Source: Huintestinicola sp050874005 | Lineage (GTDB): Bacteria > Bacillota > Clostridia > Oscillospirales > Ruminococcaceae | NCBI RefSeq assembly: GCF_050874005.1 | Contig: NZ_JBNMJV010000012.1 | Location: 1-64,000, forward strand | Length of the DNA: 64,000 nt | Reading direction: 5' to 3' | Shown: positions 17,246 through 25,525 of the stretch, in pieces | Layout of the letters: each line of letters opens with the position of its first letter | Numbering within the stretch: the first letter of the stretch is position 1 | Translations under genes and position numbers: made by a program | The notes under the pieces: model-generated | Told to the model about the DNA's origin: nothing | Databases searched by the model: none | The model's input: only the letters and a program-made list of their open reading frames with translations

Positions 17246-18319
17246 TTAGCCTACAACGGGAACAGTCCAGCCGAAGGGATCCTCTGTCTTGCCCCACTGG
17301 ATACCGGTAAGAGTATCGTACAGCATCTGGGAAACAGGGCCTATCTCGCCGTTATTGAGGGTCATAACCTTGTCGCCGTATTTCAGCTCGCCGATGGGAG
17401 AGATAACAGCAGCGGTACCTGTACCGAATGCCTCGTCAAACTTGCCCTCGTCATAAGCCTTGACAAGCTCGTCTATATCAATATCCCTTTCGGTAACCTT
17501 GTAGCCCTTGTGTCTGAGAATCTCCAGGCAGGATTTTCTTGTGATACCGCTGAGAATGGACTTTCTTTCAAGGCCGGGAGTAATGACTTCACCGTCAACA
17601 ACGAAGAATACGTTCATAGCGCCTACTTCATCTATGTACTTGCGGTGAACGCCGTCAAGCCAGAGGACCTGCTCATAGCCTGCCTTGTCAGCCTCTTCCT
17701 GCGCCTTGAGGGAGATAGCATAGTTAGCGGCAGCCTTTGTGAAGCCCGTACCGCCTGTTACAGCTCTGACGTAATTCTGCTCAACGTAGATCTTAACGGG
17801 AGCAAGACCTGCTGCATAGTATGCGCCAACGGGAGAACACATAATGCAGAAAATAAGGTGCTTTGCAGGGTGAACGCCCAGCATAGGGTCAATCGCAAAG
17901 ATAAAGGGACGGATATAGAGAGATGTGCCATACTGATGAGGGACCCAGTCAGCGTCTACCTCAACAAGTTTCTTTATAGCTTCAACACAGAACTTCTCGT
18001 CGATCTGAGGAATGCAGAGACGGTCGTTGGACACGTTCATTCTCGCCATATTCTGCTCGGGACGGAAAAGCTGTATCTTTCCGCTCTCGGTTCTGTAAGC
18101 CTTGAGACCCTCGAAGTCAGCCTGACCGTAGTGGAGGCACATAGAAGAAGGCTCCATAGGGATAGGACCGTAGGGAACGATCCTTGCGTCGTGCCAGCCC
18201 TGTCCCTCGTCATAGTTCATAAGGAACATATGGTCGGTGAAGATCTTGCCGAAACCGAGCTTGGACTCATCGGCAGGCTTAGCCTTGGGCGATGTGGTTT
18301 TGGTGATTTTGATTTCCAT
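17246..18319 (-). CDS. ilvE: Branched-chain amino acid aminotransferase
   Basis: PLP enzyme of fold type IV that makes or degrades leucine, isoleucine and valine with 2-oxoglutarate/glutamate. Typical motifs: PSSMCLHYGQADFEGLKAYR, the substrate region YIRPFIFAIDPMLGV, the PLP-lysine region TGGTGFTKAAANYAIS, and the phosphate-binding FGTGTAAVISP. 357 residues is normal for the eukaryote-like BCAT class. I use ATG 18319 because AAGGAG lies 10 bases before it, but only one base before the ATG at 18328. It is a single-gene unit with its own promoter and terminator. Confidence 0.95.
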   Translation of the reverse strand: MEIKITKTTSPKAKPADESKLGFGKIFTDHMFLMNYDEGQGWHDARIVPYGPIPMEPSSMCLHYGQADFEGLKAYRTESGKIQLFRPEQNMARMNVSNDRLCIPQIDEKFCVEAIKKLVEVDADWVPHQYGTSLYIRPFIFAIDPMLGVHPAKHLIFCIMCSPVGAYYAAGLAPVKIYVEQNYVRAVTGGTGFTKAAANYAISLKAQEEADKAGYEQVLWLDGVHRKYIDEVGAMNVFFVVDGEVITPGLERKSILSGITRKSCLEILRHKGYKVTERDIDIDELVKAYDEGKFDEAFGTGTAAVISPIGELKYGDKVMTLNNGEIGPVSQMLYDTLTGIQWGKTEDPFGWTVPVVG

Positions 18320-18370
18320 ATTAAACATACTCCTTTTATGTAAAATTGCTATGAAATCTAAATTTATATA

Positions 18371-18399
18371 ATTATACCATATTCCCCCGAAATTTTCAA
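18371..18399 (-). promoter_or_regulatory. Promoter of ilvE
   Basis: Minus strand TTGAAA (18399-18394), 17-base spacer, TATAAT (18376-18371). The leader of about 45 bases is too short for a T-box, so ilvE does not seem to be attenuated by tRNA. Confidence 0.85.
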
Positions 18400-18421
18400 G
18401 TAAAAGTTATATAAAAACCTA

Positions 18422-18450
18422 TTGCATTTTTTATTTCTTTGTGGTATAAT
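18422..18450 (+). promoter_or_regulatory. Promoter of tRNA-Arg
   Basis: TTGCAT (18422-18427), 17-base spacer, TATAAT (18445-18450), 20 bases before the mature 5' end. Confidence 0.82.
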
Positions 18451-18470
18451 ATACAAGTCACGAAGAAAAT

Positions 18471-18547
18471 GTCTCCGTAGCTCAGCAGGATAGAGCGTTC
18501 GCCTCCTAAGCGAAAGGCCGTGGGTTCAAATCCCGCCGGGGACGCCA
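18471..18547 (+). tRNA. tRNA-Arg(CCT)
   Basis: Acceptor stem GTCTCCG with CGGGGAC, D arm GCTCAGCAGGATAGAGC, anticodon stem TTCGC/GCGAA with loop CTCCTAA (anticodon CCT, reads AGG), T arm GTGGGTTCAAATCCCGC, encoded CCA. 77 bases. Standard fold with no oddity. Confidence 0.95.
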
Positions 18548-18555
18548 CACATCTG

Positions 18556-18579
18556 AAGTCCGGTTTACGGGCTTTTTTT
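18556..18579 (+). terminator. Terminator of tRNA-Arg
   Basis: AAGTCCG (18556-18562) pairs with CGGGCTT (one G-T pair), followed by seven or more T. The next 128 bases (18580-18707) are AT-rich and hold nothing I recognise. Confidence 0.8.
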
Positions 18580-18707
18580 GTTATCTTTATTCTTTTTTAT
18601 TTCTTCTTTATTATTTTAAAGCAGCATCATTTTAACGAATTAAGAAAAAAAAGAATAAATAATAAATTATAAAGAATATTCTGACCCTGAAATTTATAAT
18701 TAGCTGC

Positions 18708-18745
18708 AAAAAGGACTGCCTCGCAAAACGCAAGCAGTCCTTTTT
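18708..18745 (-). terminator. Terminator of the YopX-like gene
   Basis: A 12-bp perfect stem (18708-18719 with 18734-18745) including A and T runs on both sides, so it can work in both directions. It overlaps the last codon of the gene above it. Confidence 0.82.
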
Positions 18746-19349
18746 AATTCTGTACATTATCCGAAAGCCTGAGAGTCCTCGCAAAAAGCTCCTCGTCATC
18801 GTACATATTGCCGATGACCTTCACCGCCGCACCCTCGGCAGGGAGCATATCGAAGCCGAAAAACATATAAAGGGGCATAGCGTTAAGAGCCTTTGAAGCC
18901 TCGTCATAAAACTGGATAAAGAAAACTCCCCCGTTCATAAACACAACGCCTTCAAGGCAGGAAAGCTGTTCTGCTCCCTCGGGGATATCCGCAAAAACTC
19001 TGCGCTCGGGCATTTCGTCCTCCTGCTGCTCGGAAACGTTTTCGGCAGGTTTGTTATCGGATATATTTCCGCCGAAAAATCGGCAAATGCGTATAATATC
19101 TCCCTCGAAAATGTCTCTTTTGCCGCCGTCCTTAAAGCCCGAAGCAAGACCGAGAGTGTCAATGAACACAGGGTCGAGAGCATATTCTCCATCTCCTGCC
19201 TTACGGTTTATTATGGAGAAATTCCCCTCATGATCACGGCAGAGAACGCCCTCCGCCCACTTATCATCGGGAGGAGCCACGTTTTTGAAAACTATCTGCG
19301 CTCTGAAAATGCTGCACGGATACAAAGTATGATACCTTTTCAAAGACAA
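18744..19349 (-). CDS. YopX-like protein (201 aa)
   Basis: The middle contains VFIDTLGLASGFKDGGKRDI followed by FEGDIIRI, and the C-terminus has AVKVIGNMYDDEEL. These match the two halves of YopX, a beta-rich fold usually encoded in prophages and plasmids (TVGQYTGLKDKNGKKIYEGDI... EVIGNIYENPEL). Function is unknown. The call is from motif resemblance. Start is a TTG at 19349 with AAGGAGG 8 bases upstream. A single-gene unit with its own promoter and terminator; no other phage genes are nearby, so it looks domesticated or a relic. Confidence 0.62.
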   Translation of the reverse strand: MSLKRYHTLYPCSIFRAQIVFKNVAPPDDKWAEGVLCRDHEGNFSIINRKAGDGEYALDPVFIDTLGLASGFKDGGKRDIFEGDIIRICRFFGGNISDNKPAENVSEQQEDEMPERRVFADIPEGAEQLSCLEGVVFMNGGVFFIQFYDEASKALNAMPLYMFFGFDMLPAEGAAVKVIGNMYDDEELFARTLRLSDNVQN

Positions 19350-19392
19350 AAACAGCCCCTCCTTACTTTAATGTATAAAAATGCTATTGTAT

Positions 19393-19421
19393 ATTATATC
19401 ACACCTTTCCATAAAATTCAA
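19393..19421 (-). promoter_or_regulatory. Promoter of the YopX-like gene
   Basis: Minus strand TTGAAT (19421-19416), 17-base spacer, TATAAT (19398-19393). Confidence 0.82.
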
Positions 19422-19475
19422 TGGTAATTTTGCATATACTTAAAATTTAAATTTCTGTACTTGTATACTTTGTAT

Positions 19476-19506
19476 AAAAAGCGGCAGAACATATTCGTCT
19501 GCCGCC
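19476..19506 (-). terminator. Terminator of the dynamin operon
   Basis: GCGGCAGA (19481-19488) pairs with TCTGCCGC (19498-19505); on the minus strand it is followed by TTTTT. It lies 8 bases after the last stop. Confidence 0.85.
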
Positions 19507-19513
19507 ATATCAC

Positions 19514-21250
19514 TTAGTATTTCTTCAGCACCGAAACTGCTCCGATAACGATCTCAGAAGCCTTTTCAAGGTTTCTGCTGAGAAGCTCGGAATCCTTTCG
19601 GGATTTAGCCATTTCCATTGCCGCTGCAACGGTCTCTCTGCCCACTTCTACCTGAGTGCGGTATATCTCGTCAAGCTGAGATAGGGCAAACTCCTCCAGA
19701 TTTTTGTAGCACACCTTCAGATCCTTGATGGTGTTGTTTCTGATGTCGTCGTAATTTTCCAGAGCGGAGTCGATTATCTCCGACTGACGCTTCTTTTTCA
19801 GAATGTTCTTGAAGAAGGGTATGGTCGTTGAGGGGAAGCCCATTTCACGGTCTGCGCCCTGAGAAGCCGCCTCTCTTATCTTATCCGCAACAAAGGTGTT
19901 CACGTTCACCGTTTCGCTGCAGGATATCCTTGCCCCTGCAAGACTTTCTATTCCCAGCTTTCTTGAAAGCTCGGCAGCCATATCGTTTATAACGTCGTTC
20001 AGACGGGAGTGATGTATCTCAAGGCATTTTCTGTATGCCTCGCCCACCTTGTCCATAAGGTATGAGTAGAAATGTCTCTCCACGTCCTCGTCCTTGGCGG
20101 TGGTGCGGCAGGCAAGAATGTCCTCTCTGAGCTTGGTGAAGAACTCGTACATCCAGTGCTCCGCTTCCTGCATCATCTCGGTGATGGAGAGGATTATCTT
20201 GGGCTTCTGATTGTCAAGAGCCGCCGCAAGGGTGGTACATTCACGCTCGAAATCAACGGAAAGCTTGTCCAGATTTTCCCTGTCCATCTTCATCATATCG
20301 CTTATCATATTGAGACGGTTAAGGGTGTCTGTAAGCATAAGTCTCAGCATTGAGAACACTCTCTGAGTGCGGATAGTGTCCTTCTGAACGATTATCTCCC
20401 TTGAAAGTGCAAGCTCAAATTTAAGGAACTGGTTTTCGTAATAATCCTGGAAGCCCTTGATATCGGGACGGTTGAGACCTATCTTTCGACGGTACTCGTC
20501 AATGCCGCTTATACCGTATACCTCGGCGTTGGGGATTATCTGAGAGCATATCTCACGGATACGTCCAACTACCTTTTCAATGTCCTCCATAGAATCCATT
20601 GCGTCTATCATATTAACAAGCACGAATACCTTGCTGAAATTCTGAGGAACGATGTGCTCGGCTATGAAGAACTGCTCGGACTCGGAAAATGGAGACAGGG
20701 CAGATGCCACGTAGATAAGTGCGTCCGCCTTGATAAGGAACTCCTTTACCTGCTTGTCAAGGTCGTCAAGGTCGCTGAGACCCGGGGTATCGACTATCTG
20801 AATTTCCTTTAAAATGGGAGCGTCGCTTCTTACGTCAATGTAATCCAGCTCGCCGGGGAAGAAATCCAACAGGTCGGAAAGCCTGTCACGGCTCAGGTCG
20901 TCGGGGGTGAGGGTAACTCTCTTTTCGTTTTTGAGAACAGCCTCCACCGAGGGCCTTTCGCCGTAGGAAATGCAGTTTACCGTAAAGGTCTCGGGGGCAA
21001 CATTTACCGGGGCTATGGAACGCCCTAAAATTGCGTTTATTATCGTACTTTTTCCACGCTTGAAATCGCCTGTGACCATAAGAGAGAAGGGCTGATCCAT
21101 TTTCTTTGCGATAATGGAATCCCACTTGGACATTCTCTCCACAGCCTCGTCTCCGAGTATCGCCACAAGCTCGGGGTCGCTTACAAGCTTGGACAGCTCG
21201 CCTCTGACAAACGCAATATCAGCGGCGGCATTATCGTAATTTTTTTCCAT
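19514..21250 (-). CDS. Dynamin-like GTPase 2, without membrane segment (578 aa)
   Basis: A bacterial dynamin-family GTPase. G1 loop GDFKRGKST (61-69), a conserved Thr in the switch region (PETFTVN), G3 DTPGLSD (154-160), and G4 VNMIDAMD (212-219). After residue 260 it is almost entirely helical with coiled coil, as expected for neck and trunk bundles. No hydrophobic paddle is seen, unlike its partner upstream. Bacterial dynamins remodel or protect membranes, and often work as unlike pairs from one operon in which only one partner inserts in the bilayer. It is the third gene, 15 bases after the M48-like gene. Confidence 0.88.
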   Translation of the reverse strand: MEKNYDNAAADIAFVRGELSKLVSDPELVAILGDEAVERMSKWDSIIAKKMDQPFSLMVTGDFKRGKSTIINAILGRSIAPVNVAPETFTVNCISYGERPSVEAVLKNEKRVTLTPDDLSRDRLSDLLDFFPGELDYIDVRSDAPILKEIQIVDTPGLSDLDDLDKQVKEFLIKADALIYVASALSPFSESEQFFIAEHIVPQNFSKVFVLVNMIDAMDSMEDIEKVVGRIREICSQIIPNAEVYGISGIDEYRRKIGLNRPDIKGFQDYYENQFLKFELALSREIIVQKDTIRTQRVFSMLRLMLTDTLNRLNMISDMMKMDRENLDKLSVDFERECTTLAAALDNQKPKIILSITEMMQEAEHWMYEFFTKLREDILACRTTAKDEDVERHFYSYLMDKVGEAYRKCLEIHHSRLNDVINDMAAELSRKLGIESLAGARISCSETVNVNTFVADKIREAASQGADREMGFPSTTIPFFKNILKKKRQSEIIDSALENYDDIRNNTIKDLKVCYKNLEEFALSQLDEIYRTQVEVGRETVAAAMEMAKSRKDSELLSRNLEKASEIVIGAVSVLKKY

Positions 21251-21265
21251 CTGAGGGATCCTCCT

Positions 21266-22240
21266 TTACGCAGAATGTCCGCTGTCGGAATTTGCGATGA
21301 TATCGCAGCGGATCTCAAGGGACTGCTTGCTGCCCACGTGTCCCGACGGCGAAGAAAGATCGGGGCGCCAGATGTAAAGTATCTCGCAGCCGATAAATTC
21401 CATTGCCGCAGCAATACGCCTTTCATCGGGGGAGCAGCCGTCCATATTAAGATCCCTGACGGGAGTGATGTGGAGGGCTTCATAATGTTTCAGTATTGCG
21501 TCTATGTCAATGTCCTTGTTAACGTTTCCGAAAGAATCGGGAACGCCTTTTTTCCTTATGGAAGCGTATATCTGGGGGAAATCCGCAGGGTTGTCCAGGC
21601 AGATTATGCCTGCTCTGTCGGCGGTGATATCTCCCGAGATTATCCACTTGTTGAGAACGTAGTTAAGCTCTCTCACATTGCTTTTTCCGCCGTTCTCGGC
21701 GTCTGCGGAGGTATCTCCTCTGCTTATGCCGGGATAGGTGAAGGCATAGTTGAAGGCGGAGTGCCTGTTCTGGAGCCTGCCGCATTCGCAGCCTACGAGG
21801 AAGCGAAGCTCGTCAATGGAAAAGCTCTCGGCGATATCGCTGGTCATAACGATACAAGGCTCAATGCCCTCGCCTGCCATAGACATTATCTCGGGAACAT
21901 CTCCTGCTTTTCTCACAAGGACAACAGGGAGACTTATCTGCAGTCTCTCGCTGCATTTTTTGGCAGCCTCGTAAGCCTTGGCATACTGCATAGAGCTTGC
22001 GCTGTCGCTGCTCTGGAAATATCTCTTGAAGCGTCCGGGGATATCGTTGCTGACGATAGCCTTATAAAGCCTTGACCAGCCCGAAATGCCGCCTATTTTC
22101 TGGCGCATTGCAAAATCTGCGTCGAATGCGTAGTCGAGAGTGCCGCCTACCACGTGCTCCTGATAGGAACGTGTACGCTCCACAAGATAGTCGCAGAAGG
22201 AGGTGTTGATATCCATAAGAGGATTGTAAGAATCTGTCAT
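21266..22240 (-). CDS. M48-like pseudo-peptidase (324 aa)
   Basis: The layout follows the M48 zinc-peptidase fold: the segment FSIDELRFLVGCECGRLQNR (139-158) lines up with the HELGH helix of M48 enzymes, and WIISGDITADRAGIICL (199-215) with the third-ligand helix (usual form SE-x-x-ADRAGLL). But HExxH is CECGR and the third-ligand Glu is Asp, so zinc cannot be bound in the usual way. The N-terminal 60 residues (YLVERTRSYQEHVVGGTLDY) and lack of membrane helices also fit small cytosolic M48 relatives. Probably a binding or scaffold protein for the two dynamins that flank it (15 and 14 bases away). Confidence 0.65.
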   Translation of the reverse strand: MTDSYNPLMDINTSFCDYLVERTRSYQEHVVGGTLDYAFDADFAMRQKIGGISGWSRLYKAIVSNDIPGRFKRYFQSSDSASSMQYAKAYEAAKKCSERLQISLPVVLVRKAGDVPEIMSMAGEGIEPCIVMTSDIAESFSIDELRFLVGCECGRLQNRHSAFNYAFTYPGISRGDTSADAENGGKSNVRELNYVLNKWIISGDITADRAGIICLDNPADFPQIYASIRKKGVPDSFGNVNKDIDIDAILKHYEALHITPVRDLNMDGCSPDERRIAAAMEFIGCEILYIWRPDLSSPSGHVGSKQSLEIRCDIIANSDSGHSA

Positions 22241-22254
22241 TGCCTGCCCTCCCC

Positions 22255-24309
22255 TTATTCTTCATCGGACAGGATCTCGGTGAGAGCCCTGTGGAGATTG
22301 TAGGTATCCGCAAGCATACCGCCCACATTCTCGGCAATGCTCTGAAGCCTGATCTTCTCGTTGTCGGACATAACCTTTTTCTGCTGCTTGACATCGTTCA
22401 GGTCATCGAGAGTTTTCTGGGTATCCTTCAGGATTATCTCGGTCTCCTGCTCGATCTGAGCTTTAAGTCCCGAGAATGAGTTGTAGACCTGCTGACGTAC
22501 AGATTCGGTAAAGTCGGAATTTATCTTCATTTCGTGGAACTGCTTCTTGACAGTTGCCTTCATATTCACCTTGAACTTGTCGATACGCTCCTGTACAAGG
22601 AACTTGTCAACGGCGAACTTGCCCGTAAATGTGCCTGCAAAACCTGCGAGAGCCATAATGCAGATACCTGCGGGGGTAAGGAATGCGCCGCCCACAACGG
22701 TGGTAACGAGAAGGAAAGATGTGGCAAGCCAGGTGGTAAGACCCGTAAGTCCGCCCAGAAGTGCGCCCTTCACGCCTGCCTCTCTGAAGCCGATGAACAG
22801 TCCCCCGATACCGCCTGTGCCGATAACGGAGCCGATAATACTGTCGGCAACGCCGCCGTTCCTATTGCGCTTTGCAGGCATAGAGAACAGCTCCTGGATA
22901 CGGTTCAAGGACTCGAAGAATTCGTCCTGGAAGGACTGGAGACGTACAGCCTCCTCGGAGAGACCAACGTTGATATCGTTCTGGATCTGCTCGCAGATGA
23001 GCTGAGCCTTGTTCTCGATATTTTCCTTTATCTTCTGAGTGAGCTTCTCGTAAACTATCTTGAGCTTTTCACGCTTGAGGTCCTCCCCTGCCATCTGGTA
23101 ATCGTCAATTACCTGCATAGCGGTCTCCTCGATCTTTACCCAGTAATCATCAAGGATAGGCTGCAGCTGTTCAAATACCTTGTTGGCAGCGTTGTTTATG
23201 CGGACAAACTCCTCACGCTTTTTGGTACGTATCTCCTCGATCTCCTCAATGGCAAGCTGATACTTTTCCATAAACTCATCTGTTTCCATAACGAGAGCGT
23301 TCTCGTGGATAACGATGGAGTTGATTATCTCTGAGCCGGAGCTTATTATCTTGTTTGCAAGTATCTGGAGAGTGATGGAGCCTCTCTCCTTGGTGAGCAT
23401 TGTTTCAAGAACGCTTTCGAATGTGGGGAAATTACTCTCGATGAGCATCTGTTCGTCCTTGTTTTCCTTTGCGATAAGGGCTTTCTTAGCGTAAACGCCG
23501 ATAACCTTGGGCTTGCCTATCTTGCGCTTGTAAACGGCAAACTCCTTGGAATTTTCGCCCATTACCTTTTTCGCCTTATCCATTACATAGCTGCATATGC
23601 GCTTTTCAACGGTCTCCACAATTCTGTCCTCGTCCTCCTTGGAGAAGGTGCCGAAGCAGTTTACTGCGAAGATGATACGTCCTAAGTCGCTGGTGAGCAT
23701 CTTATTTTCGAGAAATTCTTTTTCAAACTGTGAAAAGGGCGAATTTGCGCTGATAACGAAAACAGCAGCGTCTATCTCGGGAAGGATAGACATAGTTACA
23801 TTGGTCATCTGCTCGTCGTCGTTCAGACCCGGAGTGTCTATGATGTCAACGTGATTTTTGCAGAAGTCGGTGTCGTAGTAAACGGTGGCTTCCTTAACGG
23901 TCTCCGCCTTTTTTTCCGATTCGTAGGAAAGCTTTGTGACATAATCCGCAAGATGGTTTATATCGACCTTTTCGCTGGTGCCGTCCTTGTACTCAACAAC
24001 AACATAAGGATCCTTGCTGTATGTAACGCGGTTCAGAGTAGCCGTTGCGGGAAGAACGTCCGCAGGCAATACCTCCTGACCCAGCAGGGCGTTGATAAGG
24101 GTACTCTTTCCTCTTTTGAACTCGCCCACAATAGCGACCTCAAAGTGATCGCCTGCTGATTTTTCGATAATGTCCCCGATGGAGCGGGCGGTATTTTCGA
24201 GATTGAGGGAAGTAGCATACTCTTTGAGCTGCTCAAGGGATTCGGTCAGGTCATTGACAGTTTCCCGAAACGAGGTATAGCTCGCAAAATCATAAGTCTG
24301 TTGTTCCAT
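22255..24309 (-). CDS. Dynamin-like GTPase 1, with membrane paddle (684 aa)
   Basis: First gene of the operon. G1 GEFKRGKST (62-70), switch Thr in PATATLNRVT, G3 DTPGLNDDE (158-166); the G4 region reads VNCFG (216-220) and lacks the usual Asp. Coiled-coil trunk at 340-470. Residues 487-563 form a Gly/Ala-rich hydrophobic block (IIGSVIGTGGIGGLFIGF...TSFLLVTTVVGGAF...ICIMALAGFAGTF), the equivalent of the membrane paddle of bacterial dynamin-like proteins. A C-terminal coiled coil follows. ATG 24309 has AGGAGG 6 bases before it; an upstream in-frame start is less likely. Probable role: membrane remodelling, repair or phage defence together with the downstream GTPase. Confidence 0.9.
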   Translation of the reverse strand: MEQQTYDFASYTSFRETVNDLTESLEQLKEYATSLNLENTARSIGDIIEKSAGDHFEVAIVGEFKRGKSTLINALLGQEVLPADVLPATATLNRVTYSKDPYVVVEYKDGTSEKVDINHLADYVTKLSYESEKKAETVKEATVYYDTDFCKNHVDIIDTPGLNDDEQMTNVTMSILPEIDAAVFVISANSPFSQFEKEFLENKMLTSDLGRIIFAVNCFGTFSKEDEDRIVETVEKRICSYVMDKAKKVMGENSKEFAVYKRKIGKPKVIGVYAKKALIAKENKDEQMLIESNFPTFESVLETMLTKERGSITLQILANKIISSGSEIINSIVIHENALVMETDEFMEKYQLAIEEIEEIRTKKREEFVRINNAANKVFEQLQPILDDYWVKIEETAMQVIDDYQMAGEDLKREKLKIVYEKLTQKIKENIENKAQLICEQIQNDINVGLSEEAVRLQSFQDEFFESLNRIQELFSMPAKRNRNGGVADSIIGSVIGTGGIGGLFIGFREAGVKGALLGGLTGLTTWLATSFLLVTTVVGGAFLTPAGICIMALAGFAGTFTGKFAVDKFLVQERIDKFKVNMKATVKKQFHEMKINSDFTESVRQQVYNSFSGLKAQIEQETEIILKDTQKTLDDLNDVKQQKKVMSDNEKIRLQSIAENVGGMLADTYNLHRALTEILSDEE

Positions 24310-24421
24310 TATAAACCTCCTGTGATTATTCCGCACAAAGTCCCGATGCGGTATTTAAAGGAACGCAGTCTGATACCCTCGGCGCACAGACCGCAAAATA
24401 TTATCAGCCCATATTGATAAT

Positions 24422-24451
24422 ATTATATCATATTTTTCTTAATAAAGTCAA
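24422..24451 (-). promoter_or_regulatory. Promoter of the dynamin operon
   Basis: Minus strand TTGACT (24451-24446), 18-base spacer, TATAAT (24427-24422). The leader of about 105 bases can form a hairpin GCGGTCTG/CAGACTGC and a second one closed by CCGCA/TGCGG before the ribosome-binding site, but I see no known riboswitch. Confidence 0.8.
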
Positions 24452-24567
24452 TGAGCGGCGACTCTTAAAACAGAAAAATCACAGACTTGTTTTTGGTAAT
24501 ACTATACAAATTTACCTATTTTTACATTTTAAGGAAAGAAAAAGGTTACAAAACGATTACCAAAGGC

Positions 24568-24604
24568 AAAAAAAGAAGCCCCGCAAGACATTACAGGACT
24601 TCTT
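24568..24604 (-). terminator. Terminator of the repetitive RNA
   Basis: On the minus strand GAAGTCCTG (24602-24594) pairs with CGGGGCTTC (24583-24575) including G-T pairs, followed by TTTTTTT. It closes the transcript that starts near 26180 and separates it from the dynamin promoter 117 bases further on. Confidence 0.85.
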
Positions 24605-24775
24605 ATATTTCCGATATTTAATTTAGATAGTTAGGCGGACCCACTCCCTGTAGTTCAAAACATAGCGTTCATTCTGCGTGCTGTGATAATCTTCATATAT
24701 CATCACTCATTTCATTACAGTAGTACAGTACATCGAAAAGCCTATCTATATAAAGCATTATTATGCGGATACGTT

Positions 24776-25030
24776 TCAGCGATCCATTGGACTCACTCCG
24801 GACTTTAAAAATTTGAAATTAAAATCAGAACTTAACTTTCCATCGGACTGATCTCCATATCATAAGATTTTGGTATTCGGAGCAGTTTTAACGTGCCATC
24901 GGAAACACTCCATATCTACAGATTTTTTGATAATTGAAGAAAAATTACTTTTCCATCGGACTCCCGACCTATCTCAGATTTTTGTATAACTGTAATGTCC
25001 GTGAAGGACATCGGCACTTTATTATGCCAT
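24776..25030 (-). other. Five minimal reading frames behind SD-like motifs
   Basis: Reading leftward: Met-Ala-stop (25030-25022), Met-Glu-Lys-stop (24956-24945), Met-Ala-Arg-stop (24899-24888), Met-Glu-Ser-stop (24843-24832), Met-Asp-Arg-stop (24787-24776). Each AUG comes 8 to 9 bases after GGGAG or GGAG within the repeated motif, a normal ribosome-binding distance. A sixth, Met-Glu-stop (25779-25771), follows AAAGGGAUUAUUCCG. Five in a row all ending within three sense codons is unlikely to be ordinary coding sequence. The alternative is that AUGG is just part of an RNA structural motif CC-GAUG-G. Confidence 0.5.
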
Positions 25031-25161
25031 TGGACTCACTCCCATATTTTTAATATTCGGTAAGGCGTGTCCAAATCATATAAAATCGATCCTTTCGGAA
25101 TTTTTTACAACCTGCCGCAGCCTTTCGGCTAATTGCGGTAAAATTCAAGTACCTGTCGGAC

Positions 25162-25248
25162 TCACTCCCTTGGGTTATTTATCAAATATTCAGATCGTGA
25201 TAACCTTTCGTGATCATTGTAATCAATCCCTTTCGGAATAATAAACAT
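25162..25248 (-). CDS. Possible 28-residue repeat peptide, copy 3
   Basis: ATG to TGA frame beginning MFIIPKGIDYNDHERLSR and ending INNPRE. The stop codon lies inside the next SD-like motif (GGGAGUGA). There is no good ribosome-binding site at the right distance: AGG abuts the AUG. It may be only a by-product of the RNA repeat. Confidence 0.2.
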   Translation of the reverse strand: MFIIPKGIDYNDHERLSRSEYLINNPRE

Positions 25249-25299
25249 CCTGCCGAAGCCTTTCGGCTATCTGCGGTAAAGCTTAATTACCTGTCGGAC

Positions 25300-25386
25300 T
25301 CACTCCCTTGAGTTATTTATCAAATATTCAGATCGTGATAACCTTTCGTGATCATTGTAATCAATCCCTTTCGGAATAAATTTCAT
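25300..25386 (-). CDS. Possible 28-residue repeat peptide, copy 2
   Basis: Frame MKFIPKGIDYNDHERLSR ending INNSRE, the same as copy 1 except Pro to Ser near the end. Same caveats as the other copies: no well-spaced ribosome-binding site, and the repeat is too recent for coding selection to be judged. Confidence 0.2.
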   Translation of the reverse strand: MKFIPKGIDYNDHERLSRSEYLINNSRE

Positions 25387-25438
25387 TCCTGCCGCAGCCT
25401 TTCGGCTATCTGCGGTAAAGCTTAATTACCTGTCGGAC

Positions 25439-25525
25439 TCACTCCCTTGGGTTATTTATCAAATATTCAGATCGTGATAACCTTTCGTGATCATTGTAAT
25501 CAATCCCTTTCGGAATAAATTTCAT
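25439..25525 (-). CDS. Possible 28-residue repeat peptide, copy 1
   Basis: Frame MKFIPKGIDYNDHERLSR ending INNPRE, in the first tandem unit of the transcript. The AUG follows GCGGCAGGA directly. The peptide is basic and hydrophilic, without signal peptide or membrane helix. Confidence 0.2.
   Translation of the reverse strand: MKFIPKGIDYNDHERLSRSEYLINNPRE

Noticed and set aside
18319..18366. T-box leader for ilvE
   Set aside because: The leader is about 45 bases and lacks specifier and antiterminator elements.
21275..22075. A 266-codon open frame antisense to the M48-like gene
   Set aside because: No ribosome site; composition follows from codon bias of the opposite strand. Same reasoning for the long frame at 22534-23334 opposite the first dynamin gene.
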